A stretch of 64,000 nucleotides of DNA from Epiperipatus broadwayi (Eukaryota > Onychophora > Udeonychophora > Euonychophora > Peripatidae). The notes beneath the pieces were generated by a model. It was given only the letters and a program-made list of their open reading frames with translations, did not search any database and was not told where the DNA came from. The stretch is taken from NCBI GenBank assembly GCA_028023455.1, contig JAQFVV010000036.1, positions 2,572,452 through 2,636,451 on the forward strand, given 5' to 3'. Numbering within the stretch: position 1 is the stretch's first letter; every line of letters starts with the position of its first letter. Position numbers and translations under genes: made by a program. Shown here piece after piece: positions 12,101 to 23,816 of the stretch.

Positions 12101-13345
12101 CATGAAAATAAACTTGGTCAGTGGTATGATTAGAATGGAATGATGAAAACTATAAAATAAAAGAGACTTGACATATTTCCAACAATGTGAACACCATAAA
12201 CAAAATATTGTGAAAACCACTACAACCTATAGTACACGAAATAAGATTAAAAACCCATCTAATAAAAGTCAAAAGTAGAAATTAAGGCAGGTGGTGACAG
12301 TACATGAATATTCCAATATAAAATTGATAGGTAATTTGATTAATAAGCTTTTAATTTTTCCAATTAAAAATATTTGCTGTTGGTATCCAGTAATAACAAT
12401 ACCCCCAACAGTTTATCAATTTATTTCATTTTTATATTTTGTATTTCTTCTTAGTTTAAATTAACTTGAATGAAATACATATGAAACATTTTTTTAAGAT
12501 TATATATATATATATAATATAAAGCTTGATTGGAGCTATTGGTGAGCTCCCTCTAGTGAACATTTTAATGCAAGTTTAAAAGCAAGTTCCACAATTTGTG
12601 TCTTGTTTTATTAATTATTATATATACATATTGTAAGTGTCAGATAAGTGTTGTATGTCACAGTATTGAAAAAAATAAAAGAGTTTGTTGATCTTGTTTA
12701 ATTATGAATAGATTTGGTGATGTCTGAAGTGATGATCTTGTTTGCTTTCTTTCGTTTTAAATACTATCTGAATAAATTAGTTTTTAATAAAGAGTGTCAT
12801 TAATATTTTATTATAGTGTGGAAGGCAACCTAAATAATTAGGTATTGGAAATATTGTTATGACCTAGCATGGCCAATAACTGAGCTAGAATTTTACACAG
12901 AGTTACTATTTGTTGATGCATGTTTTGCTCTGCTATCAATAATATTTAAATCATAAGGGCATTTCTTCATAATCTTTTATTTCCATATAGTGTCAGTAAT
13001 AAGTGGTTGTCTAAAAATATATAGGTCAATTTCTTTTATTGTATGACAAATGTTGACTGAACACATATAAAGAGATAGCTACCCAATGCTAGATGATGAT
13101 GATCATGTATACATTGCAATTATAACAAAATGCCAAATCAACTTTGGGGCTGTTATAAAATGGCACTTTGCATTTAGATTAAATCTATATTATTATGAAT
13201 GATGTCTCAATTCAGAGACATACTAAAGTTTTTATATTATAATCCCATATTATAATCAATATTCCATTACAAAATGGTGACCAATAATTAGGCTATGTTT
13301 TATTCAGTTTATATTGATCATTTCCCAGCATCATCATTTTTGTCA
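12101..13345. other. AT-rich spacer after the Penelope-like remnant
   Basis: Holds a GAGCTATTGGTGAGCTC hairpin at about 12533, a (TA)n tract near 12505 and AATAAA-type signals near 12675. These could be the 3' part of the upstream retroelement, but no terminal repeat or ribozyme was found. Nothing else was recognised. Confidence 0.4.
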
Positions 13346-13350
13346 CATTA

Positions 13351-13595
13351 CAATATATATTATAGTATTATTCCCAGGAGCTTCCATATAATAAAAATAT
13401 ATTAGTTAAAAGGCTGATGTTTCAGTACAATAACGAGTACTTCCCTCAGAGTTTCTTTTCTCAAATCATAAGAATGTGTGTGGTGATTTCAAAAAAAAGC
13501 TCTGAGGAAAGTACTTGTTATTATACTGAAACATTAGCTATGTACCTATTATATTTTTATTTCACAGAAGCTCCTAGAAATAATACTATGAATTT
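13351..13595. mobile_element. foldback / MITE-like element, about 245 bp
   Basis: The left arm (ATAGTATTATTCCCAGGAGCTTCC through GTTTCAGTACAATAACGAGTACTT) is inverted in the right arm (AAGTACTTGTTATTATACTGAAAC through GAAGCTCCTAGAAATAATACTAT). About 110 bp arms surround a short loop. There is no coding sequence. It is probably a non-autonomous DNA transposon, possibly with a TA target, but the duplication is not certain in this AT-rich context. Confidence 0.7.
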
Positions 13596-13639
13596 ATCAT
13601 TTACCCATCAGAATATTAGAATATATAAGTAATTGGTTC

Positions 13640-14450
13640 ACAATATTTACTTAAAAAAAACAGCACTGCAAAATCTCACAAATTTTAATATTCAAATCTT
13701 ATTATTTAATAACCAACACAATGAGATCTCTTTTATTATCCATTAGATATTATATATATATATAATAATAAATTTAGATGTTCACGATTGTGAGAATAAA
13801 ATTAATTTTATTTCAAATCCGGTAATGATATAAATTTGGCATTAATTTATTTCACAAAATAGAACTATTAAGTTTCATTATTAATAGCCTTGGAAAAAAT
13901 CAAATCATTAATTAAATGTAAATAAAAACATTTATGGTGAGACAGAATTAAAAACGATTATTAGATCACGTGAAACAGAAAATAAATAATATTAAAAGTT
14001 CAAAAATATTAATGCCTAAATCGTAATTAACCAGAACAATAATGTAGATAATTCTTTCCTTAGCAATTAGATTTCAAATGCCATAACAAATTCAATATCA
14101 ACAACTTATAGGAATGAAATTAATTGAAGTACAAATATTGACACTAGTAATGTAAATTTGATATTATATTTCCCACAAAAGAAGTTTTCAATCTCATTTT
14201 AAATACCCTTAAGAAAGATTACATCACTAATTAAATATAAATACAAACTCTTACAATGCAATATAACTGAAAATAATTATTAGTGAATAATAATAAAAAT
14301 AAATTAAGTAGCAATAAAAATAGTAATAAAACCGAAATTTATAAAATTTACTTATCTTGTAACTACCACTTCAAATAAAAACAAATAAAAATGGCAAATG
14401 TATACATGTATAACTATTGTTTTCCTGAACGTTTCTTATGATGGTATTTT
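13640..14450. other. AT-rich spacer, nothing identified
   Basis: A (TA)n tract is centred near 13755. No other feature was recognised. Confidence 0.45.
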
Positions 14451-14454
14451 AGTT

Positions 14455-14570
14455 GGATTTATCATGTTGGAATATTTCCATCATTTAATATAGATATTGA
14501 ATGTCTTTAGAAAAATTTAACTTTATTTAAATGTACTAACCTGTGCGACATGACTAACAGTTGAATATAT
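14455..14570. repeat. dispersed repeat, also at 45945-46100 and 50325-50520
   Basis: Shares the ordered words TTGGA.TATTTCCATCAT, ATTGAATGT..TTAGAAAA, TTTAACTTTATTTAAA and AACCTGTG with the copies at about 50338 and 45950. The other two copies continue into AACACAGGTTATGAGTGG and TCTTCAGGTGTTGCTG-like blocks. No coding potential or pol III box is evident; class unknown. Confidence 0.6.
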
Positions 14571-16143
14571 TTGGAATATTTAAATGCTTAAGACTGGCTT
14601 ATATATATATATATATAAAGTTAAGTAAAGAGAAGAGTGGCTCATCCTTTTCTTATCAAAAACTTTGTCATGTGTTGAGGCTATAGAAAACTATAATGTG
14701 ATAAATTTTAATTTTACTGGTACTTTTGTGGTTATTTACTTCTACTTTGATATATATATATAGTAATGGTACAAAATCTGGGGGTTTAATCAGAGAGAAT
14801 TTGGGATTGCAACATTCCACAAGTGAGTAGCCTTTTATAATAGTACACCACATTAGGTCTAAATTATGAGATGATGAGAAACTAACATCATTCCAAAATA
14901 AACAAACTATAAAATTAAATATAAAAGGAATGAACATGAGCATGATGAGATATCAGCACAGAACTAACTTTAAGTTCAACAGCATTACCCAAAAGCAATA
15001 ATCATTCATCATCAAAATGATCAATAATAAAAATAAATCAACAGTCAATCTTGTGCCTGGATTTGAAATGAGTCTATTGTAAACCAGGCTAATTATTTAG
15101 CCCTTGACAAACTTAGGGCAGCAATACAACATAATAATTTGAATGCACATACTTAAAAGTGCTAATACCTCAGAATATATAGCATTAAAAACAATAATTC
15201 TGGGATACTAAAACATGCTGATCATCATCAATGCCCTCTGCCTACTTAGTATCATTAATGTATTGACCAATTATAAAGTTAATTTATAAATAAATAAATA
15301 AATGAAATGAAATGCAGTGCATGGACTTTAAAGGATCTTCATTTGTGCTAATACAGGATCTTTTGGATGGCCAAAACAGTAAATATAAACTCTTTTTATA
15401 TAACAAATCAGTATGCATGAATCCAACTCAGTAAGCAAAAGCTCTATAAGTGTTACTGTGAGCAAAAGATACAAACATATAATAATTTATAATATTTTAG
15501 GATCGAATAAATTCATTGGAGTAATTTAAACAATGAAATATAAATTTATTAATAACAATTACATTAAAAGGAAATTAAGGTCAATAAAATATGGCTATAC
15601 ATATAAATTAAGCATTCTGGTTTTGATTAAAATACCAAAAAAATAAGCTATCACATTGTGATTTACAAATTTCTCAATAGGTTTACATAAAATGTACCTA
15701 TATAGAAGTATTCAGATGTGCTGTATAATAATTTAAAAATTAACATGTTTGAATTGTCACAGATTATAAAAAACTCAATTTGTTTTTAAGACATATACGC
15801 TAACATATGTGTGTATATAAATAATATATATAATCCAAATTAAAGCTATTAATTAGCCCTTTAAAAGTTTTCTTTAAAATAAAACTTATAGTTTGAAATG
15901 TTTCATTTAAAATTCAGGTCCTTGTAGCCTCATTTTAAAACATCATCAAAGTTTTCCTCTCTTTTTTATGAAAGATAATAGTAATAAATAATCATCTAGG
16001 CACAAATGTCATTTATTATTTTTCTGTCCTTGTTTTATTTTTAGTTGATGATGTTTACTTACTTTTAAAACCTTGTAAATTTTAACTGTCATTTTATTTA
16101 AAATAATATTCTCAATATATAACACATTCTACTCATCATCTGT

Positions 16144-16219
<76 letters not shown>

Positions 16220-17700
16220 CAATGTCTTTATCTGTACTTCTCTGCATATAGATAAAATAGTATAGATATAAACTACTTCAGCAAGCTGATGGAATCTTTG
16301 AGTAAGCTGGTTCCTTCAAAAACAGTAGATTGTCTTATGGCCATCTCTGGGAAAGTTTATAATCCAGTAACTGTTGGCCTGCAGTTAACCCTCTTTAGTC
16401 TCTATGCTGTCTAATAAACATATATATGGGCTGTGAACCACATAAAAGTTGGATCCTGGTTACATGCAAATTCAAACTCTACCATCATTGCATTAGCCAG
16501 CAGCAACTAGACCCACTGTCCCTTACTTTCAGTTATAACTTCATAATCATATCATTGTATAGCTTATAATCTTCTCCAAAATCTTTTTTCCATTTTATAT
16601 ATAGCTTATAATCTTCTCCCTAATCTTTTTTTCATTTTATATAGTCCAGGTGAATTTTTTTTAAAAACACCATAATTAAAAGTAAGTTTTTTTTTTATCT
16701 TCATTGAAAATAGTTAATGACTCTTTTCAATTTATTTTAACCCTTTTAAAAACAATGTGGTAGGATTTTTATTAAAATATGCTTTAATTTAAAAAAATTC
16801 TTAATCTGATTAAAATAGAGGAATTTTATAATTATCAGTATATCTATTGTAACATAAAAATATGCTAGTTTTAATTTCAAAATAAGAATTAATAAAATAT
16901 TAATTAGACCTTTTTAAATGATTAATTGATATTTTTTGTAAATTCAAAATTATTTAATCCTTAACTGTTATTTCAGTATTTTTTGTTTGTGCTTATTTCT
17001 ACTTTTCCTTTCAACTTTATATATATATATGCACACACACTACTATGTTATATGCTATAAGACACACAATCATCTCAATATATATATATATTCTGAATTA
17101 AATATTTTTAAAGTATTTTCCATGGATTGTTATTCTAATAAAAAGATAAATAATTTTTTTTTATCTATGTAAATAAAAATAACTTTTGCCTTTGATGTTG
17201 TTAGGAAAATATTTATTCCTACTAATTGACAATCTACCTGAGATTAAATCAGTTTTCTCCATTATAGCTTTTTTGTTGGGGTTAATTATTGAAGTAATAG
17301 GAGGGTCATCTTTTGCTTTGAACTCAAGTTGTTACATGGATTTAAATCCAGAAAGCTATTTTGTATAAGGATGAGAATATGAAAGAACAGCATCTTACTT
17401 GGCAATCTGCAAATAATATTTTTAATTTCTCTAAAACAGATATTTCCACATTCTTGAAAACATTTCAACAATAACTTCTGTTAAAATTATTATTAATTTA
17501 TAACCTCAACTCTTGGAAGAAGAGTCTATTATAATATAGAAAAAGATGTGAAACTTTGTTTCATTTAACATGTATATTTTAAATGTAGCATTTTATGTCT
17601 ATAAATATCAAGAGATTACATTTTAAATGCCCCCTTTTATATGCAGAAAGAGTTTACAGTTTATAATTTTCCACTGTCTATATCATCTGACTGTGATTTT
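14571..17700. other. AT-rich spacer with microsatellites
   Basis: Contains a (TA)n tract at about 16147-16215 and a tandem duplication of a ~49-bp unit (TATAGCTTATAATCTTCTCC..AATCTTTTTTCCATTTTATA) at about 16557-16645. A segment of ordinary base composition at about 16260-16530 may be an old repeat. No gene was recognised. Confidence 0.5.
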
Positions 17701-17741
17701 TCAAAAATAAAACACATTCTTAATATATATATATATATATT

Positions 17742-18754
17742 GAAGCAGTCGGATCTGAATTCGATCCTAGCTTCATGACATCTAGCCATGAGCCCACTTC
17801 AAACCCTAGTACTAACCTTAAATTTCCGATGCAATGGGGCTTTATACGTTCAATCCATGCTAATTTCCATAAAGAATAACTTATTTCATAAATGCATACT
17901 AAAATTAATTAGTTTCAGATTTAAATTGATCAATTCTATTAATAAATTCATGATAGAATTATTCATGAATTTATATATTATAACTGCATGGATTGTGCGT
18001 ATATATTTGTAAATATTTAAATATATATAATTGTTTAAAAGTTTCATTGCGTCGGGAATGTTTGATTTTATTTTTTAAATAATTTGTTAAAGTTTTATTG
18101 ATTAAAAGCTACATTCTTTCGATAAGCTTTCAGATTTTCCCTTTCCAAAAACAACAGTTAAAGTTTTATTAATTAGAAAAAAAGATAAGGATTTCCTAAT
18201 TAAAATCATTTTCTGATTTTAAGAATTCATTTTCTAATTAGAAAATGAATTCAAGTTAATGAGTTTGAAAGTCTTATCGAAGGAATGTATCTAAAAACAA
18301 CCAGTAAATCTAAAAACATTGATAAATGAAAGAAGCGCTAGCCTGAAGGCATCAGAGGACAGATATATAGCTCTGAAAAGTTTGGAGAAAAAAAGCCATC
18401 TTTGTTGTAGAGAAGTGCAGTAAACTCTATGCATTTTAAATCATGAATTTAAATAGTGTTTCGATTATGGTGAAGGGCTAGAACATCAGGAATCTGGCTA
18501 TGGTTCCTGAAGCCCTTAGAGAATCTTCAATGAAGCTGCTAAATTCTTTCCAGACCAATCATGCTGCTAAAATTATGAAAAGCCACTAAAATGCTGTTCA
18601 AGTAATCAACTAAATGAGTGCCTACATTTTTTTACCAACTCAGATGTGTAACCTAAGGATCCATCCTGGAAGAAATGGGTAATATATTTCCATAAATTTC
18701 TAGCCAGTTCCGAACTTTACTTTACACTCCCTTTAAGAGCTCTTTTCATTCTCA
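17742..18754 (+). repeat. inverted LTR-end copy (A+B segment)
   Basis: Reverse complement of 23817-24829, about 95% identical by eye, starting TGAAGCAGTCGGATCTGAAT. Segment A (about 17742-18255) ends in the 30-bp perfect palindrome built on GAATTC..CATTTTCTAATTAGAAAATG..GAATTC. Segment B (18256-18754) is unique to this and the right-hand copy. A third partial copy, A only, lies inverted at 18755-19258, giving an A-B-A' foldback. Open frames inside A are mirrored in all copies and show no family similarity. Confidence 0.9.
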
Positions 18755-19258
18755 TTTTCTAATTAGAAAATGAATTCTTAAAATCAGAAAATGATTTTAA
18801 TTAGGAAATCCTTATCTTTTTTCTAATTAATAAAACTTTAACTGTTGTTTTTGGAAAGGGAAAATCTGAAAGCTTATCGAAAGAATGTAGCTTTTAATCA
18901 ATAAAACTTTAACAAATTATTTAAAAAATAAAATCAAACATTCCCGATGCAATAAAACTTTTAAACAATTATATATATTTAAATATATACAAATATATAC
19001 GCACAATCCACGCAGTTATAATATATAAATTCATGAATAATTCTATCATGAATTTATTAATAGAATTGATCAATTTAAATCTGAAACTAATTAATTTTAG
19101 TACGCATTTATGAAATAAATTATTCTTTATGGAAATTAGCATGGATTGAATGTATAAAGCCCCATTGCATCAGAAATTTAAGGTTAGTACTAGGGTTTGA
19201 AGTGGGCTCATGGCTAGATGTCATGAAGCTAGGATCGAACTCAGATCCGACTGCTTCA
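18755..19258 (-). repeat. truncated 3' LTR (segment A)
   Basis: Direct repeat of about 24300-24829 on the minus strand, starting TGAAGCAGTCGG at 19258. It is immediately preceded on that strand by the purine tract GAAGTGAAAAGAAA (about 19259-19275), the expected plus-strand primer site of an LTR element. It stops at the palindrome near 18755, where the sequence switches to the opposite strand. Confidence 0.8.
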
Positions 19259-19547
19259 TTTCTTTTCACTTCAAAAAAAAACAATGAAAAAAATTTTTCT
19301 TTACTTATGCGTGATACATTCGCATAAGTGTACTTGACTAATTGGTAGACTCTGGGAGAACAGCATGAGTGTGAATAATATCATCTGTACAAACTACAAA
19401 ATTATACATGTCTCACTGCAATAATTTTTTTTTAATATTATCTAGCTTATAATAAGCTTATAATAAATCGGTCCGATAATCAAGTCTCATTTTCCGTATG
19501 GTCATGTCAGTTGGTCGTCTGTATATATATCTGTCATTTAATGTTTG

Positions 19548-20694
19548 TCATTGTTTCCCTGGATCAGGTGGCACATATGGTTTTAACTTTTGATAATGGT
19601 CGTAGTCTTGGTCTGTTCTGGTTGGTGTCAAGTGCCCATAGTCTATTGCAGTCAAAAAGTTTATGGTCTTTTCTATTGACATAGGGCGCATCCCAAGCAT
19701 GATTCTTTGGATCCATGGGGGTAAATGATGTCTGATCGTCCGGTTGATGTGTTGGTCCTCATATTTGAAGGCTGTTAGGGATTTGCAGGTGGTTACTTGT
19801 TGGATGAAGTAGGCTGCATATCCCTGTCTGTAGTTTTCTTGATACTTGTCTGTGTTCAGTGTATGCAAAATACCCTCCTGCCTTTCCTCACTCCAATATT
19901 TTTTTTAAAATGGCCTTTTCATATTCTTGGATTGTGGTAGGTGGTTTTTTTAATAGCTTCCACCATGCCTTGGCAGCTTCTCTTAAGTAGTGGCTGGCTA
20001 GGATAACCTTTTCCTTTTCTGCTATAGAGTGCAGACAGAAAAATTCTTTAATGCTGTCTAGATGATCTATGGGCTTTTCTCCTGGGTCACCCCTAAAAAT
20101 TTGAATTTCTACAGCAGACATAAGGGATGGTCTCTGCATGTTCCTTAGACTCATTTCATAGTTTAATGTCTGTTCCATTTCTACTTTTGATTTTATCTTA
20201 CTAGTGGTCTGAACATCTTCTTCCCTGTCTGTATTTAAATCAGTTTCTGCAACCATTTCTTGGTTTGACTCATATTCTCCACTGTCATCTTCTTTACTAT
20301 CCACAACTTCTTTTGGTGTGGTCTGATCATCTTCATCACTTCTTGGAGCCTTGTAAGTGTCTATTGCTGTATGATGCTTTACAATCTCTGGGTTGGTTTG
20401 GGTCCTTCATGTTTCCTCAAGCTTTAAAATCCTCTCCATCATCATTATCATTAGCTTCCTGTCTTCTCTCATTTCTCTGAGGATCATATGAAAAGTCTCT
20501 CGATCATCGTGATCATCTTTAGCCATCTTTCTGCTTTGATGGTCGCACTTTTTCCTATTGATCTGATTTTTAAAAGTGATTTTATGTTCACTGGAGGTGG
20601 TTGAAGGCGCATCACTATTGTCAGTCAATCCTTTATCTAATTGTTCTTCCATCTTTGAAAGTGAATAAATAATATAATAAACAATGTGAATCAA
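19548..20694 (-). pseudogene. retrotransposon gag (Ty3/Gypsy type), broken
   Basis: Capsid-precursor-like protein read from about 20694 down to 19548. The N-terminal part is acidic and charged (SEHKITFKNQ, REMREDRKLM). The gag core follows: FRGDPGEKPIDHLDSIKEF, then SHYLREAAKAWWKLL, the typical 'F.G......W...I...F' and 'L.G.A..W' signature of the Retrotrans_gag family. An in-frame TGA at about 20408 (after LKLEET) interrupts an otherwise continuous frame. A one-base frameshift at the T-run near 19900 separates the core from the last part (NRTIRHHLPPWIQRIM..). No zinc knuckle, protease, RT or integrase follows; instead the polypurine tract and LTR come within 300 bp. It is therefore non-autonomous and inactive. 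Confidence 0.85.
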
Positions 20695-21140
20695 ACTTAT
20701 GGCATCTCTCTGTATACTTAAATAATAATTTTTTTTCTTCAGTACATTTAATTAGGTCTCTGACTACTGGTCCCATTGTCCCTATCTTCACTAGCTGCTG
20801 CATATTATTTCCCCAATCTATGTAATCTCCTTTCTAAATTTAGTTCTAGTTTACCTACGTTTTCTTGGTTAGCTCTTTCTATTAATTCTTTGAATGAGAC
20901 ATGTATTTTATTTAAAAAACTATTAAAGATAAGAAAAACAGATATTACTCACTTTCCCCCTGTTCAACTGTTCTCCCATGTCTGAAATAAAAAAACTATA
21001 CAAATAATTAGTGATATACAAATATTTATACATATATATTAGCAGGTAGAACAAGTAATTCTCTGTATATGACACAATTGGTTTTCATTATTTAGACAAC
21101 TGACCCACTACTGTGCTGACAATCAAATTTGCTGACAAAT

Positions 21141-21160
21141 TTATTTATATGGGCGCCAGT
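21141..21160 (-). other. probable tRNA primer-binding site and LTR end
   Basis: On the minus strand GCTCA-C-TGGCGCCCATATAA: an LTR-style terminal CA is followed by TGGCGCC, the usual start of a primer-binding site complementary to a tRNA 3' CCA end. It lies about 450 bp upstream of gag, where such a site is expected. The tRNA species was not identified. Confidence 0.55.
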
Positions 21161-21459
21161 GAGCAAAATGAGATCAATAGGGCATGTGATACAACCCATT
21201 GACCCCCAAACCACATATGACTGACTTAATTTTTGATAAAACAATTTTATTGATGATGAGTATTTATTATTTAATAACAACTGACGCGTTCCTGACCTGA
21301 GTTTAAATATAGGAATTCAAATATTATTTTCACTAAGCATGAGGCTTTCACACACAAAGAAAAAAAATGTCAAAATTAATATTACACAAGAACTTTTATT
21401 TGTTGATATCATTTTTAATCTTGCTAGCATAAAAGCATGTAAACCATTTAAGCATTTTG

Positions 21460-21620
21460 CCAACTGCATCTGGCTGCTTGGTGTACACAAAAGGTCTTCA
21501 CCTGCTTTGAGGTTACTCTAGAAATTATTGTCATTAAAGCATAATGTCACACTGCATCGGACTGCTTGACAGATAATTCCCAGTTTGAAGGTCTTCGCCT
21601 GGTTTGAGGCTACTAAGAAT
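21460..21620. repeat. imperfect tandem repeat inside the LTR-like region
   Basis: CTGCATCTGGCTGCTTG at about 21466 recurs as CTGCATCGGACTGCTTG at about 21552. AAGGTCTTCACCTGCTTTGAGG at about 21490 recurs as AAGGTCTTCGCCTGGTTTGAGG at about 21589. Such duplications are common in LTR regulatory regions. Part of the difference is CpG versus TpG/CpA. Confidence 0.65.
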
Positions 21621-23816
21621 GTGGAGTGAACATTAAATATATGTGCTAGCAAGCAATACTTTGAAATTTAAAAACTTTTAACATGATATCATATTGGATA
21701 TTTTAAATCATAACAACTGAGATGAATATAATTAATTTTGACACAGACAAATGTTTCATTTCTTTTAGCCCTTGCTTTAATCTATAGACTCTTACTACTT
21801 TTCTAACGATATTTTTCCTACTGTCATGAATGCGTATAACACAAACGTATAATATATATGCTGATATAGTACACGTATAATTAATTTATATATATATTTA
21901 AATAATTATTCTAACTAACGAATATTTTGCTGAAGAACATTTAAAAAATAATCTTTAAAACATTTAATTCTAAGAAAGAAAATTACAAAATGACATTTTA
22001 ATTTATTAAATATTTCAGTTATGCGTTATAAATCGCATAACTTTTCTTCAAATATATATAACATTCTACAAAAATATCACTTTCTACTGAAACATATACT
22101 TTATCAAGATCTCAGTTGACTGAGTAACTAAGATCATAATTACTGTCTACAGGGTATGGGGTTTATTAAATCGAAGCCACAATGGTTGGGCAGCCAAAAC
22201 CATAACCATGTACCAGTCTAAAAACCCACCACCTAAACCGCAAGTCGGATTCAAACTCAGCTGAAACAAAACTGAATTCAAACCCAACTCAACAGCTCAG
22301 ATTAGTAGAAATCTAAATCAATGGCACAGTGCTATGCACCAAGAAACTAGCTCAACGGTTGGTGAGGATCAGAGACCCCTGAACTGACATTAATATCTGA
22401 TAATAAATGACTAAAATAATTTTAAATTGAATCATATGTATATGTTCGGGTTGCCAACACAGACAGCAAGTATTAACATTAAAATAATTATAAAAGAATT
22501 AAGAACCAAGAAACCAAGTGTGTTTAGAAAATATTTAATAATAATAATTTGTTTTGTTTGAATTTTAAATAAAGATTAAATTAATTAATTCTAGTCCTTA
22601 AACAAAGTTTGTAATTATAATACAAGTGGCGGTCCTTATTATATGCCAATGAATATTACACAATATTTGAAAGTCTATGTCTATGCCCCCAACAAGAAAT
22701 AAAAGGCAGATAACGGTATTCATTAGTAAAGGAATTTATTATTCTAATTTTATACAAAAGAATGTGATATTTATTTTCACATTCGCAAATCCATTCATGA
22801 AGAGCAAGATATCTATTTTAGGGCATAACTTTAATCTTTATTGGAAAAATTATTTACTTTGAGATAACGGGGAATTTGTTTGACTTTAATTGAAATCACT
22901 TCATCATAAATTATGAGCATCAGAGCGGGCTTTACTGGAACAGAGAGGTAACGGTGCTGACGAATTATGAGCTATAAAATGAAATTGAAAGATAATAGCT
23001 AGTCGATAATCAAAGTCCTATGGCGGCTTGCACCTGACAAGTCTTATGCCCTTTGACTAATATGAACAGGAGAGGAAGTGCTTTCTTCCTTGATAATTTA
23101 AAATAACAGAAATATTATTACCGACCAGCCTAATGGAGTGGAAGACTGCCCTACGTCAGCAACGTTGAAGATGATGACTTGATAGTCACCATTTGAAAAA
23201 TAAAACCCAGTGATAGAATGCTCTACATGATGACTTGATCAATTTAATTAAAGTCAAGCGAGCTTTTAAGTAAAACTATTTTAAATTATTTGTAAATCAT
23301 ATTAATTATGCCCCAATCATCGTGCCCTTCCTGAATCTTAATAGAAAATAACGAAGTTGAATTAGAATATATTTATTTGATTCCTTTATCGGCCCTTTGC
23401 AAAAAACATTTTAAGATTATATTTGAATAATAAAAAACGAGAAAATAGTGGTGGCATAGATTAAAAACGGGCCTAATAATTTATTATTAGCCAATGATAA
23501 AAATAACAATCATTAATAATTTCTTTCGACTTGACGATTGATAGAACTGTATAAATCTAGTTCTAATGGGCGAGAATTGTTATCAGATTTAATATTATAT
23601 TTTCTACGTAAGGCAAATAGAACAAGGGAGTTTATCGAGTCAAAAGATTATTGCCATATAATTAAAGTAACAACATTAATAAATTACAGAAATATATATA
23701 ATATAATAAATGAACCTCCAAGTAAAAAAAGAGAAAGTTAAAGACTAGAAGTTGAGAGAATTACGATATAATAGCATAAATAAAAGTAAGTTTACACAGA
23801 GATTATGACATTTATA
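21621..23816. other. interior of the retroelement's long terminal region, no gene
   Basis: Composition is mixed; 22130-22400 and 22900-23240 hold more G+C than their surroundings (for example GGCAGCCAAAACC, CGCAAGTCGGATTC). No coding frame or recognised RNA was found. This could be genuine LTR sequence or a nested insertion that lengthens the LTR. Confidence 0.4.

Noticed and set aside
12532-12560. Hammerhead or other ribozyme next to the Penelope-like remnant
   Set aside because: Only a simple GAGCT/AGCTC hairpin is present; no CUGANGA or GAAA core nearby.
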